DNA of 64,000 bases from Methylocapsa palsarum (GTDB lineage Bacteria; Pseudomonadota; Alphaproteobacteria; Rhizobiales; Beijerinckiaceae): assembly GCF_900114285.1 (NCBI RefSeq), contig NZ_FOSN01000014.1:36842-100841 (forward strand), read 5' to 3'. The first letter of the stretch is position 1. The number at the start of each line of letters is the position of its first letter. Made by a program: the position numbers and the translations under genes. This document shows positions 1-15,446 of this stretch, piece by piece. Under the pieces are notes generated by a model. The model saw only the letters and a list, made by a program, of their open reading frames with translations. It was not told where the DNA came from and did no database searches.

Positions 1-1
1 C

Positions 2-700
<699 letters not shown>

Positions 701-704
701 CGCC

Positions 705-2268
705 ATGCAGCTCACGGTCTGGACATATGAAGGCCCTCCCCACGTTGGCGCAATGCGGGTCGCCACGGCCATGGAAGGCGTGCATTACGTGCTCCATGCG
801 CCTCAGGGCGATACCTACGCGGATCTGTTGTTCACGATGATCGAGCGCCGCGATAGGCGGCCCCCGGTCACCTACACGACGTTTCAGGCGCGCGACCTTG
901 GCGGCGATACCGCCGAGCTGTTCAAGACGGCGGCGCGGGACGCCTATCGTCGGTTCAAGCCGGAAGCCATGATCGTCGGCGCATCCTGCACGGCCGAACT
1001 CATTCAGGATGACCCGGGCGGTCTGGCGCGCGCTCTTCATTTGCCCATTCCGGTCATTCCGCTGGATCTTCCCTCGTACCAGCGCAAGGAAAACTGGGGC
1101 GCGTCCGAGACATTTTATCAATTGGCGCGCGCCCTTGCCGGCGCCTCGGCGCCGGCTCCCGGAACCGCCCGGCCGGAACGCGCCGAGGGGGTCAAGCCGA
1201 GTTGCAATCTGCTCGGGCCGACCGCCCTTGGATTTCGTCATCGCGACGACGTGCGCGAAGTGACGGCGCTTCTGGCGGCCCTTGGGATCGAGGTCAAGGT
1301 CGTCGCGCCACTCGGCGCGAGGCCGAAAGACCTGGCCCGTCTGGGCGAAGCTGATTTCAATGTCGTGCTTTATCCTGAGACCGGCTTGCAGGCGGCGGAA
1401 TGGCTGAAGCGCACATTCCGGCAGCCGCTGGTGAAAACCTCTCCGATCGGCGTGATCGGCGTGCGGGCTTTCATCGAGGAAGCCGCGCTCATAGCAGGCG
1501 TCGATCCCGGTCCGACGCTGAAAGCGTTGGCTGCAAGGTCGCCGTGGTATTCGCGCTCGGTCGATTCGACATACCTCACCGGCAAACGCGTGTTCATCTT
1601 CGGCGACGCCACGCATGTCGTCGCCGCCGCGCAAGTGGCGCGCGACGAACTGGGCTTCACTGTCGCCGGAATGGGAACCTACTCGCGCGAATTCGCGCGG
1701 GACGTGCGCGTCGCGGCGGCCACGCACAACATCGAGGCGCTCATTACCGAGGATTATCTCGAGGTCGAGGCCGAGATTGCAAAACTCAATCCCGACCTCG
1801 TGCTTGGCACCCAGATGGAGCGTCATATCGCCAAGCGCCTGCGGTTGCCTTGCGCGGTGATTTCGGCGCCGGTCCATGTGCAGGATTTTCCCGCCCGCTA
1901 TTCGCCGCAGATGGGTTTTGAAGGCGCTAACGTCATCTTCGATTCGTGGGTGCACCCGCTGATGATGGGGCTCGAAGAACATCTGCTCTCGATGTTTCGT
2001 GAGGACTTCGAATTTTCCGCCGCGGCGGCGCCTTCGCATCTTGGAGCGCATTCTGGGAATGAGCCGGCCGCATCTGGAATCGACGCGGCGAAAACGGAAG
2101 AGACACATTCATCTCAAGCGTCGGCCGCAGCTCCCGCAGTCTGGGCGATCGACGCCGAAAAGGAACTCGGCAAGATCCCGTTTTTTGTGCGCGGCAGGGC
2201 GCGGCGCAACGCCGAACGTTTCGCCGCCGATCGCGGGATCGCAACGATCACGATGGAGACTTTGTACG

Positions 2269-2294
<26 letters not shown>
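705..2294 (+). CDS. bchB: Dark-operative protochlorophyllide reductase subunit B
   Basis: BchB (529 aa) pairs with BchN to form the NifDK-like catalytic component of the dark-operative protochlorophyllide reductase. The N-terminus [15 protein letters not shown] and the motif [15 protein letters not shown], with a cluster-associated Cys, are typical, and the length is normal for the family. The C-terminal proto-chlorophyllide reductase domain (about residues 465-529) is joined by a low-complexity Ala/Ser-rich linker (about 430-470). The gene starts 4 bp after bchN, and its 3' end overlaps the proposed bchH start by 26 bp, so translation is probably coupled. Confidence 0.95.
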
Positions 2295-6940
<4,646 letters not shown>

Positions 6941-6941
<1 letters not shown>

Positions 6942-7639
6942 TGTCAAATCTTTCCTATCTGCAACGGCGCAGCCAGATTGAGACCTATTTCGACCGCACG
7001 GCGGTTGAGGCATGGGCCCGCCTGACCTCCGATGTTCCCGTCGGGCGGATCCGCGCAACCGTGCGGGCGGGGCGGGAAGACATGCGCCAAACGATCCTGA
7101 ACTGGCTTCCATCAGACCTCCGCGGCTGCCGCCTGCTCGACGCCGGATGTGGGACCGGAGCGCTCGCCGTGGCGGCCGCCGAACGCGGCGCCGATGTTGT
7201 TGCGGCGGACCTTTCGCCTCAACTCATTGCATTGGCGCGCGGGCGGGCGCCGCGCGAGTTCTCCTGCGGCCGGATCGAATTTCGTTCCGGCGACATGCTG
7301 GATCCCTCGCTCGGTCATTTCGACCACATCGTCTGTATGGATTCGCTCATCCACTATCGTGTCGACGATATGGTGGAAAGTCTTTCCAAGCTCGCGGTCC
7401 GCGCAAGGCGATCTATCGTTTTCACTTTCGCTCCGAGGACGCCGATGTTGTCTCTGATGCATGGCGTCGGTCGTCTTTTCCCGCGCGCCGATCGCGCGCC
7501 GGCCATCGAGCCGGTGGGCGAAGCCGCCTTGGCGAAAGCGCTTGATGCATCGCCCGGGCTCAAAAGCTGGAAGCCGGCGCGCGAAAGACGGGTCGTCAGC
7601 GGCTTTTACATGTCTCAGGCGTTAGAGCTCCGTCCATGA
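6941..7639 (+). CDS. bchM: Magnesium-protoporphyrin IX O-methyltransferase
   Basis: BchM (232 aa) transfers methyl from SAM to the C13 propionate of Mg-protoporphyrin IX, forming the monomethyl ester that AcsF then cyclises. The N-terminal stretch with YFDRTAVEAWARLTSD is characteristic of BchM/ChlM. The SAM-binding motif LLDAGCGTGALAVAAAERGA follows at about residues 65-85. A GTG start is used, sharing a base with the bchL stop. The 3' end overlaps lhaA by 4 bp. Confidence 0.93.
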
Positions 7640-9069
7640 TCAGGATCAACGAAAAACTGGCGCAGGGCTGGACCCGTCTGGGTCCGAGATTCCTCCCCTT
7701 TGCAGACGCGGCGACAATCGAACTGCCTCTGACAAGACTGCTGCGACTTTCGCTATTCCAGGTCACCGTCGGCATGTCTCTGGTGCTGCTGATCGGAACG
7801 CTCAACCGGGTCATGATCGTAGAGCTCGGGGTTTCCGCGTGGCTGGTCGCGCTCATGGTTTCGCTGCCGCTCGTCTTTGCGCCCTTCCGGGCGTTGATCG
7901 GTTTTCGTTCGGACAACCACCGTTCTGTGCTCGGTTGGCGGCGTGCGCCCTATATCTGGTTCGGGACGCTGATCCAGTTCGGCGGTCTGGCGATCATGCC
8001 CTTCGCCCTGATTATCCTGTCGGGAGACACCAACGGCCCGCTTTGGGTCGGTGATGCGGCCGCGGCCTTGTCTTTTCTGCTGATAGGCGCGGGGCTTCAT
8101 ACGACGCAGACGGTGGGGCTTGCCCTCGCGACGGATCTGGCTCCGGAACATGCGCGCCCGCGCGTTGTCGCGCTTTTGTGCATGATGCTGCTGGCCGGTA
8201 TGGTGACGAGCGCATTGGCGTTTGGATTTCTGCTCGCTAATTTCAGCGAATTACGATTGATCCAGGTTATCCAGGGCTCGGCTGTCATCACCGTGGCGCT
8301 GAACGTCGTCGCGCTCTGGAAACAGGAGCCTCGAAATCCATCGCGGACCCTAGCTCAGGCGTCCGAACCGACGTTTAGGGGCGCGTGGCGGGATTATCTG
8401 AACCAGGGCGAACGCTCCAGGCGCCGGCTTGTCCTTATTGGCGTTGGAACCGCCGCGTTCAGCATGGAGGATATTCTCCTCGAACCCTATGGCGGCCAGA
8501 TCCTGCACCTTTCCGTGGGCGCCACCACGGCTTTGACGGCCACGCTGGCGCTCGGCAGCATCGCCGGATTGAGCCTTGCGGCCCGCAGGCTCAATCGCGG
8601 CGCGGACCCCTATCGCGTATCGGCGTTCGGGGCTTTGGTGGGGATCGCCGCTTTTACGTCTCTCATATTCGCCGCGCCGCTGGAATCGGGTTTGCTTTTT
8701 GGCCTCGGAACCGGCCTGATCGGTTTTGGCGCCGGGCTTTTCGCTCATGGCACGCTCACGGCCTCAATGAACGAGACCCGGAGAGGCGACGCAGGGATCG
8801 CGATTGGCGCCTGGGGGGCTGTGCAGGCGTCGGCGGCAGGCCTCTCGATCGCTCTTGGAGGCGCCATCAGCGACGGCGCGTCCGCGCTTGCGACACAGGG
8901 CCTTCTCGGACCCGGGCTGAATGGTCCGGCCACAGGTTATGTCATCGTCTACATGCTTGAAATTGCGTTGCTGTTCGTCACCCTCGCGGTGGCGGGGCCT
9001 CTCGTGCGCCAGTTGAGCGCCGATTGGACCGGACCGATCACGAAACAGGAATTCGAAACAGCGCACTAA
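7636..9069 (+). CDS. lhaA: Light-harvesting 1 assembly protein, PucC-family MFS
   Basis: A 477-aa polytopic membrane protein of the BCD/PucC family, with about 12 hydrophobic segments starting near residue 38. The family motif around FRALIGFRSDNHRSVLGWRRAPYI (residues 75-98) is present. LhaA assists LH1 assembly or bacteriochlorophyll delivery in the cytoplasmic membrane. Position after bchM is canonical. In the usual cluster the next gene is puhA; here puhB follows after 25 bp. Confidence 0.9.
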   Translation: MIRINEKLAQGWTRLGPRFLPFADAATIELPLTRLLRLSLFQVTVGMSLVLLIGTLNRVMIVELGVSAWLVALMVSLPLVFAPFRALIGFRSDNHRSVLGWRRAPYIWFGTLIQFGGLAIMPFALIILSGDTNGPLWVGDAAAALSFLLIGAGLHTTQTVGLALATDLAPEHARPRVVALLCMMLLAGMVTSALAFGFLLANFSELRLIQVIQGSAVITVALNVVALWKQEPRNPSRTLAQASEPTFRGAWRDYLNQGERSRRRLVLIGVGTAAFSMEDILLEPYGGQILHLSVGATTALTATLALGSIAGLSLAARRLNRGADPYRVSAFGALVGIAAFTSLIFAAPLESGLLFGLGTGLIGFGAGLFAHGTLTASMNETRRGDAGIAIGAWGAVQASAAGLSIALGGAISDGASALATQGLLGPGLNGPATGYVIVYMLEIALLFVTLAVAGPLVRQLSADWTGPITKQEFETAH

Positions 9070-9094
9070 CTGGACTATCAGGGAGGCTACAGCT

Positions 9095-9790
9095 GTGATT
9101 GCCGAAGATTTCGATTTCGAACCAGTTCGCGGCCTTCCCGGCCATCTGCCGCCCGGAGAAACCCTGCTGTGGCAGGGTTCGCCCTCCTGGCGCGCCGTCG
9201 CCCGCACGGTTTACCGCCTCCCGATGGTTGCGGGATATTTCGGAGTTCTGATCGCTTTCGGAACTCTCTCGGCGCTGCTGGAAGGACAAAGCATCCGGTC
9301 AGCGGTCCAACCGGCCCTGTGGCTCGCGCCGCTCGGCATGCTGTCCATCGGCATATTGACGCTCATGGCCTGGCTCACCGAACGCACCACGATCTACTCT
9401 CTCACCAGCCGCCGCGTCATCATGCGGTTTGGGCTCGCCCTGCCCATCACGCTTAATCTGCCGTTTTCGCAAATTGGCGGGGCGGCGCTGAAGATTCATC
9501 GGGACGGCTCCGGCGATATTCCGCTGGACCTCGCGTCAAAGGATCATCTCGCCTACCTGGTGCTCTGGCCACATGCAAGGCCGTGGCGCTTTTCGAGGCC
9601 CCAGCCGATGCTCCGGTGCATTCCGGACGCGGACAAGGCCGCGCAAATTCTCGCGGAAGCGATGACATTGGCGTTCCCCGCGTCCGCCGCGAACGCACGG
9701 AGAGTCACAGATGTCGCGCCCCAGCCCGCTGCGCAACATAGCGCCGCCGCCGGCAAGGAGCGCAGACCCAGCATGGCCGCGGCGTCGTAG
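9095..9790 (+). CDS. puhB: Photosynthetic complex assembly protein PuhB (PH-like domain)
   Basis: PuhB (231 aa) has three hydrophobic segments in its first half (about residues 45-60, 68-85 and 88-100) and a bacterial PH-like region beginning at TTIYSLTSRRVIMRFGLALP. In Rhodobacter PuhB helps reaction-centre assembly. It starts with GTG after a good ribosome-binding site (AGGGAGG). The C-terminal 35 residues are Ala/Pro-rich and probably unstructured. It is preceded directly by lhaA instead of puhA, so an assembly factor is kept without the H-subunit gene at this locus. Confidence 0.88.
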   Translation: MIAEDFDFEPVRGLPGHLPPGETLLWQGSPSWRAVARTVYRLPMVAGYFGVLIAFGTLSALLEGQSIRSAVQPALWLAPLGMLSIGILTLMAWLTERTTIYSLTSRRVIMRFGLALPITLNLPFSQIGGAALKIHRDGSGDIPLDLASKDHLAYLVLWPHARPWRFSRPQPMLRCIPDADKAAQILAEAMTLAFPASAANARRVTDVAPQPAAQHSAAAGKERRPSMAAAS

Positions 9791-9801
9791 GGAGCAGGCG
9801 G

Positions 9802-10266
9802 ATGAGCCATCAATTGGTTGCGAGGTCGTTTCCACGGACGCCCCTTATCGGCGCCGCTCTTCTTGTCGCCTCGTCGTTGTGTCTGGTCGCCTTTGCGCGC
9901 CTGACCGATATCGGCGTCATGCATACGGCCCTCGAGCGTCCGGCGGCCGCGCGCGATCTTCGATTCGAGGACAGTCCGAACGGTGCCGTGATCGTGTATG
10001 ACGCCAGTACAGGCCTTGAGATTGACCGGCTCGAGCCCGGTTCTGGCGGTTTCGTCCGGGGCATCCTGCGGAGCTTCGCCCGCGGTCGTCGCGCGATCCA
10101 GCAATCGGCGGGCGTTCAGGCGCCCTTCCGGTTGAGTCTGAGCGCAAATGGCAGGCTGGCCATTCAGGACATCATGACCCGAACGATTATTGAACTTGAT
10201 GCGTTCGGACCGACCAACGCCGAGGCGTTCGCTCGCTTCTTGACCGCGCAGGAGTCTGCGAAATGA
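9802..10266 (+). CDS. puhC: Photosynthetic complex assembly protein PuhC
   Basis: A 154-aa protein with one N-terminal transmembrane anchor (about residues 14-33) and a periplasmic domain. The stretch VYDASTGLEIDRLEPGSGGFVRGILRSFARGRR is typical in character of PuhC, which supports RC-LH1 assembly. It lies 11 bp after puhB and overlaps the next small gene by 4 bp. Length matches the family. No anomaly is visible. Confidence 0.85.
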   Translation: MSHQLVARSFPRTPLIGAALLVASSLCLVAFARLTDIGVMHTALERPAAARDLRFEDSPNGAVIVYDASTGLEIDRLEPGSGGFVRGILRSFARGRRAIQQSAGVQAPFRLSLSANGRLAIQDIMTRTIIELDAFGPTNAEAFARFLTAQESAK

Positions 10267-10568
10267 ACGTCATCAGTCTGTTGAGCGCCGGCCAGATCGA
10301 AGTACCCTGCACCGTGGACGTGGAGCACACTTCCGACAGTCTTCACGCCCATGTAGAGCTGGCGTTCGATCTTGAACTACGGCCGGGAGACGAGGTGACC
10401 GTCCAAGGCGATTCCATCGACGTCCCGTTCGGCGAAAAGGCGCTGCTAAGCCGCCGGGCCATCATCACGCGCGCCGGCTGGCTGAAGCGCGTGTGGATCC
10501 GATTGAGTTCGAGGCTGGAACTGACCGAACTCTATGAAGTGAGTTTTTCCTCGGGGAGGAAATTATGA
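10263..10568 (+). CDS. Conserved small photosynthesis-cluster protein upstream of acsF
   Basis: A 101-aa soluble protein overlapping both neighbours by 4 bp (puhC stop and acsF start). A small reading frame of about this size upstream of acsF is common in purple-bacterial clusters, but its function is not established and I give no symbol. The sequence has an Asp/Glu-rich middle and no membrane segment or cysteine pair. The overlaps argue for coupled translation, and so for a role in cyclase or complex assembly; that is inference. Confidence 0.7.
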   Translation: MNVISLLSAGQIEVPCTVDVEHTSDSLHAHVELAFDLELRPGDEVTVQGDSIDVPFGEKALLSRRAIITRAGWLKRVWIRLSSRLELTELYEVSFSSGRKL

Positions 10569-11626
10569 GCGCCGTGCGAGCCGCCGAACCGAATCTGACG
10601 ACCCAAATGGCGCAAGCCAACACTGTCCTCAGTCCCCGATTCTATACTACTAATTTCGCGGAGATCGATCGGATCGACGTCGGCCCCGTGCGCGCCGAGT
10701 GGGATGAGTTGATGGCCGAAATGCGACGCGATCCCAACAAGGGGCATTTTGTGCGGACCGACGAGTTCAAATCGGATCTTTCACATCTTCCGGAGGCGCT
10801 CCGCAAGGAGTTCATCGATTTCCTCGTAAGCTCGGTGACGGCTGAGTTTTCGGGCTGCGTTCTCTATTCAGAACTCAAAAAGCGGGCGAAAACTCAGGAC
10901 ATGCGCGATCTGTTCGGCTACATGAGTCGTGATGAGGCGCGCCATGCCGGATTTATCAACGATACGTTGAAGGATTTTGGAATCGGCGTGGACCTCGGAT
11001 TTCTCACCAAGACCAAGAAATACACTTTTTTCAAGCCGAAATTCATTTTCTACGCCACTTATCTGTCCGAGAAGATCGGCTATGCGCGCTACATCACGAT
11101 CTATCGAGAACTCGAAAGGCATCCGGAGCGTCGCATCCATCCGATCTTCAAATGGTTCCACGAATGGTGCAACGATGAATTCCGTCACGGCGAAGCCTTC
11201 GCGCTGCTGATGCGGGCAAATCCTCGATTGCTCAGCGGCATCAATCGATATTGGGTGAAATTCTTCCTGATCGCCGTTTACGCGACAATGTTTGTGCGTG
11301 ACCATGCGCGACCCGAGTTTCATAAGGCGCTCGGCGTGAGCCCAACGGATTATGATTTCACCGTGTTCCGGATCACGTCGGAAATCTCCAGACAGGTCTT
11401 TCCCCTGACGCTCGATATCGATCATCCGGGATTTGTCGCGGGACTTGAACGGTTGCGCATCAATGCCGGGCGGATTGCGGAGGCCGAGAGTCAGGGTGGA
11501 ATTTCAGGCCGCTTGAAGAAAGCGGCCTGGGTCTTTGCGTCCGCGCTTGCTTTCGCCCGACTTTATATGATCCCGGCGAAGCGGAACGAAGCGCCAAAGC
11601 AGATTCGTCTGTCGCCGGCCTGGTAG
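10565..11626 (+). CDS. acsF: Aerobic Mg-protoporphyrin IX monomethyl ester oxidative cyclase
   Basis: AcsF (353 aa) is the O2-dependent diiron cyclase that builds the isocyclic ring E of bacteriochlorophyll. Ferritin-like ligands are visible: Glu in [21 protein letters not shown] around residue 120, and the second ExxH set in [12 protein letters not shown] around residue 205. The length is typical of proteobacterial AcsF. Its presence means ring E can be made under oxygen; the anaerobic BchE is not in this window. The gene overlaps the preceding small gene and is followed immediately by puhE. Confidence 0.96.
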   Translation: MSAVRAAEPNLTTQMAQANTVLSPRFYTTNFAEIDRIDVGPVRAEWDELMAEMRRDPNKGHFVRTDEFKSDLSHLPEALRKEFIDFLVSSVTAEFSGCVLYSELKKRAKTQDMRDLFGYMSRDEARHAGFINDTLKDFGIGVDLGFLTKTKKYTFFKPKFIFYATYLSEKIGYARYITIYRELERHPERRIHPIFKWFHEWCNDEFRHGEAFALLMRANPRLLSGINRYWVKFFLIAVYATMFVRDHARPEFHKALGVSPTDYDFTVFRITSEISRQVFPLTLDIDHPGFVAGLERLRINAGRIAEAESQGGISGRLKKAAWVFASALAFARLYMIPAKRNEAPKQIRLSPAW

Positions 11627-11642
11627 ATTGGAGCAAGCGTTG

Positions 11643-12491
11643 ATGTTGTTGCTTTATGGTCCGCCCATCGGTTACGCCCTGTTCCTGTGGTGGTTCAGCA
11701 CGGGGGTTATTATAGTCCTTGATGGTTTGCCGAGGCGGACCTATTCGTGGACTATGGGCGGCGCGACGTTGGTCATGTTGGGATCGCTCTATGGTCTTTT
11801 TATGAGCAGCACAGACACCAGCGTAACCGGGGCCTACATCGCCTTCACGTGCGCCCTGTTGGTCTGGGGCTGGAATGAAATCAGTTTTCTCATGGGCTTC
11901 ATCAGCGGGCCTCGGCGCGCGCCTTGTCCCGCCGGGGCCTCAGGGTGGCGACGGTTCCGCTACGCCGCGCAGACCCTCCTTTATCACGAGCTCGTCATAG
12001 CAAGCATTGCGGCCCTGATTATCGCGATTACAGCGAATGGCGCAAACCAGTTCGGAACCTGGACCTTCATCATTCTTTGGTTTATGCGTCTTAGCGCAAA
12101 ACTGAACGTGTTTTTTGGCGTGCCTAATTTGACGGAAGAACTCCTTCCCGACCACATGAAATATCTGGAGAGCTATTTCCGCAGACGACCGATGAACCTC
12201 TTCTTTCCGGTCTCGATCAGTGTGTCGATGGTCATTGTCGTCGGGATCGTGCGGTCCGCCGCGGCGTCTGCGTCTCTATTTCAGGCGTCGGGGCACGCCT
12301 TTCTCGCCACGCTGATGTTTCTGGCGATCCTTGAACACTGGTTCCTGGTTCTGCCGCTTTCTTCGATCCGTCTCTGGAGCTGGAGTCTTCGAACTGATCG
12401 GTCTGGCCGCCGCGTGAAGGCGATCTCCGCAAATGAAAAAATCCCCGGCGGATTGCCCGCCGACATCATGGATGCGAATGCGAGTACGTGA
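11643..12491 (+). CDS. puhE: Photosynthetic complex assembly protein 2, PuhE (DUF3623)
   Basis: A strongly hydrophobic protein of 282 aa with about seven membrane segments. It matches PuhE by position between acsF and hemA and by character (N-terminal [20 protein letters not shown]; central [15 protein letters not shown]). PuhE influences bacteriochlorophyll production and RC assembly in Rhodobacter. The ATG at 11643 is preferred because GGAG lies about 9 bp upstream; an in-frame TTG at 11628 would add five residues. Confidence 0.87.
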   Translation: MLLLYGPPIGYALFLWWFSTGVIIVLDGLPRRTYSWTMGGATLVMLGSLYGLFMSSTDTSVTGAYIAFTCALLVWGWNEISFLMGFISGPRRAPCPAGASGWRRFRYAAQTLLYHELVIASIAALIIAITANGANQFGTWTFIILWFMRLSAKLNVFFGVPNLTEELLPDHMKYLESYFRRRPMNLFFPVSISVSMVIVVGIVRSAAASASLFQASGHAFLATLMFLAILEHWFLVLPLSSIRLWSWSLRTDRSGRRVKAISANEKIPGGLPADIMDANAST

Positions 12492-12540
12492 CATCCAGGC
12501 AAAGACACCCGAAATCGATGAATTTTCGCGGGAGGCGGGA

Positions 12541-13773
12541 ATGTATTATGAAGCATTGTTTCAGCGCCAGATTGATGTCCTGCATCAAGAAGGACGCTAT
12601 CGCGTTTTCGCCAATTTGAAGCGCCGGCGCGGCGATTTTCCTAACGCGAGAATTCATCGCGGCGAGTCGTCCCGTGAGGTGACGGTCTGGTGTTCCAACG
12701 ATTACTTGGGCATGGGCCAGCATCGGGATGTGCTGGCGGCGATGCACGAGGCGATCGACGCCGTTGGAGCCGGTTCCGGCGGCACGCGGAATATCGCCGG
12801 TACGACACAATACCATGTTGATCTGGAGGAGGAGCTCGCGGATCTCCATGGCAAGGAATCCGCGCTGCTTTTCACGTCGGCCTACGTCGCCAACGACGCC
12901 ACATTGTCGACGCTGGTCAAACTGATGCCAGGGTGTGTGATATTTTCGGACGCCGACAACCATGCGTCAATGGTGGAGGGGATCCGCCGAGGCGGCGGCG
13001 CCAAGGAAATCTGGCGTCACAATGACGTCAACGACCTCGAGCGCGCGCTGCGGAAATATCCACGGGGGACGCCAAAAATTATCGCGTTTGAAAGCGTCTA
13101 TTCGATGGATGGCCATATTTCGCCGATCGCGAAAATATGCGACCTCGCTGATAAATATAATGCGCTGACCTATCTCGACTGCGTGCATGGAGTCGGACTC
13201 TATGGACATCGTGGCGGCGGCGTCGCGGAGCGCGACAATGTCATGCATCGGATTCACATCATCAATGGCACCCTGGCCAAGGGCTTTGGCGTTATGGGCG
13301 GTTACATTGCAGCGAGCGCTTCCTGTTGCGACGCCATACGCTCCTACGCCTCGGGGTTCATTTTCACGACTTCGATCGCTCCCGCGATCGCCGCTGGCGC
13401 GCTCGCGAGCATTCGGCATTTGAAGTCGAGCAACGTCGAACGTGAACTCCATCAGGAACGGGCGATGACGCTCAAGCTGCGTCTGGCGGAGGCGGGGCTT
13501 CCCGTTATGAAGAGCCCGAGTCACATTGTTCCGGTGATGGTCGGGAATCCGGTTCACTGCAAAGCGGTGACGGACGTGCTTCTCGACCAATTCAACATCT
13601 ATGTGCAACCGATCAATTATCCGACCGTTCCGAAGGGGACGGAGCGTCTTCGGCTGACGCCGTCCCCCGTTCACACCGATGCGCAGATGGATCGTCTCGT
13701 CGACGTCCTTTCCGGACTTTGGCGGAAATGCCCTGTCGCCAACGGACATTACGTCAGGATCGCGGCGGAATAG
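12541..13773 (+). CDS. hemA: 5-aminolevulinate synthase
   Basis: ALAS (410 aa) condenses glycine and succinyl-CoA to 5-aminolevulinate (Shemin pathway), supplying heme and bacteriochlorophyll. The N-terminus [20 protein letters not shown] is family-typical. The PLP lysine is in [16 protein letters not shown] (about residue 245) and the substrate-binding [10 protein letters not shown] near residue 60. An upstream in-frame extension to 12433 reads through the puhE end and is not needed. It closes the plus-strand photosynthesis series, and crtI converges from the other strand 13 bp away. Confidence 0.95.
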   Translation: MYYEALFQRQIDVLHQEGRYRVFANLKRRRGDFPNARIHRGESSREVTVWCSNDYLGMGQHRDVLAAMHEAIDAVGAGSGGTRNIAGTTQYHVDLEEELADLHGKESALLFTSAYVANDATLSTLVKLMPGCVIFSDADNHASMVEGIRRGGGAKEIWRHNDVNDLERALRKYPRGTPKIIAFESVYSMDGHISPIAKICDLADKYNALTYLDCVHGVGLYGHRGGGVAERDNVMHRIHIINGTLAKGFGVMGGYIAASASCCDAIRSYASGFIFTTSIAPAIAAGALASIRHLKSSNVERELHQERAMTLKLRLAEAGLPVMKSPSHIVPVMVGNPVHCKAVTDVLLDQFNIYVQPINYPTVPKGTERLRLTPSPVHTDAQMDRLVDVLSGLWRKCPVANGHYVRIAAE

Positions 13774-13786
13774 GCAGTCTGTAGGG

Positions 13787-15286
13787 TTAGAGGACGAAGG
13801 CGGACGCGTCGGGAACGAGGCGATCGACGACTTTGGCCGAACAGAGGACGCCGGGAATTCCTGCGCCCGGATGGGTACCGGCGCCGGTCAGGTAAAGATT
13901 TCGGAGGCCTTCGGCGCGATTGTGGAATCGGAACCACGCCGATTGCGTGAAATAGGGCGCAATTGAAAAGCCCGCCCCGGCATAACTCAGATATCGGTTT
14001 TCGAAATCGCGGGGGGTCATAAAAAAGTCGGCGGTTATGCTTCCTTTCAGTCCGGGCAGGATGGTCCGGTCTAGCGCGTCCACAATGCGGGACTGAAGAC
14101 GGGGGCCTTCCTCCGTCCAGTCGATCGGAGCAAGCAAGTTGGGCGTCGGGCACAGTACATAAAAGCTATCGCAGCCTTCCGGCGCAAAACTGGCGTCCGT
14201 AGCCGTCGGCCGATGCAAATAAAGAGAAAAATCCTCGGGAAGGCTCCGCCGCGTGAAAATGTCCTTTAGCAGCTCCTTGTAGCGTGCGCCCATCCAGATG
14301 GTGTGATGTGCAACATCCGGATATTTTCTGCGCGTTCCGAAATAAAGAACAAAAAGACCCATTGAAAGGCGTGATCTCTTTTTGATCTTCGTCATAATCG
14401 GCTGAACTTGCGTCGGTATCATTTCACGATACAGAAACATCGGGTCCACGTCGGAGACGACGATATCGGCGGCGATGGTCTCTCCGCTCTCGAGGGAAAC
14501 GCCCTTGGCGGATCGGTTTTCGATCAGGATCTTGCTGACGGTTTCACCGAGGCGGATCTTGACGCCTTCGTCAAGCATCAACTTCTGTAGTGCTGCGACG
14601 ATCGCGCCGGTTCCGCCCATAGCAAAATGCACGCCCCACTGGCGTTCGAGGTAGTGGATCAAGGTGTAGATGCTGGTCGTGTCAAAGGGATTTCCGCCAA
14701 GCAAAAGCGGCTGGATCGAAAAGGCCTGCCGCAGATTGGAATTGGTCAAATAGGCGGATACAAACTGCCAGACGGTGCGGTTGGCGCGGAGCCTCATCAG
14801 CGAGAGGGTCTGGCGCAGCATGGTCTTGGGTTCGTGAAAAGGCTGATCAGCCAATTCGGTGAACGCCTTTTCGTACATGAGTCGCGAGTGTTTGAGCATC
14901 GCGAGATATCCATTGACGTCTTGCGGTTCTATTCGCCTGATTTCCGCCAATGTGTCGTCGACGCCGCCGCCATAATCGAACGTCGTTCCGTCGTGGAAAC
15001 GAAATCGGTACCACGGCGTGAGAGGGACGAACGTGACGAAATCGCGTCGGTCCTTGCCGAACAGCGCGAACAATTCGTCGAAAAGGAATGGAGCTGTAAT
15101 GACGGTCGGACCCGCGTCATGTCGAAATCCATCCTTCTCGAAGACCTGAGCGCGGCCGCCTGGCCTGGGAGCGCGATCAATGAGCGTTACGCGCCAGCCC
15201 TTGGCTTTGAGGCGAAGCGCCGCCGCCATTCCGCCGAAACCAGCTCCGACCACAATTGCGCTTGGACCCGATTTTTCTTCCAACAT
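13787..15286 (-). CDS. crtI: Phytoene desaturase, CrtI family
   Basis: A 499-aa FAD-dependent carotenoid desaturase that would introduce double bonds into phytoene. The N-terminal dinucleotide fold AIVVGAGFGGMAAALRLKAKG begins near residue 10, and the C-terminal CrtI signature GAGTHPGAGIPGVLCSAK lies near residue 475. The ATG at 15286 gives the usual N-terminus; the frame is open 25 codons further but without need. crtB, the usual partner, does not follow. The number of desaturation steps cannot be read from sequence alone. Confidence 0.93.
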   Translation of the reverse strand: MLEEKSGPSAIVVGAGFGGMAAALRLKAKGWRVTLIDRAPRPGGRAQVFEKDGFRHDAGPTVITAPFLFDELFALFGKDRRDFVTFVPLTPWYRFRFHDGTTFDYGGGVDDTLAEIRRIEPQDVNGYLAMLKHSRLMYEKAFTELADQPFHEPKTMLRQTLSLMRLRANRTVWQFVSAYLTNSNLRQAFSIQPLLLGGNPFDTTSIYTLIHYLERQWGVHFAMGGTGAIVAALQKLMLDEGVKIRLGETVSKILIENRSAKGVSLESGETIAADIVVSDVDPMFLYREMIPTQVQPIMTKIKKRSRLSMGLFVLYFGTRRKYPDVAHHTIWMGARYKELLKDIFTRRSLPEDFSLYLHRPTATDASFAPEGCDSFYVLCPTPNLLAPIDWTEEGPRLQSRIVDALDRTILPGLKGSITADFFMTPRDFENRYLSYAGAGFSIAPYFTQSAWFRFHNRAEGLRNLYLTGAGTHPGAGIPGVLCSAKVVDRLVPDASAFVL

Positions 15287-15446
15287 GCGTCTGGTTGCTC
15301 CCAGATTTTTCAAGTCGCGGGGTCGAGGAACGAAATCTACAGCAAACCCTGGCCAATCCAATACGTGCGCAGTGCCGATCCCGGGCTTCCGAATTCAGCG
15401 AATTCACAACAAAGCATTCGAAGGGAGTGCGAGGCGGGAGCCGGCC

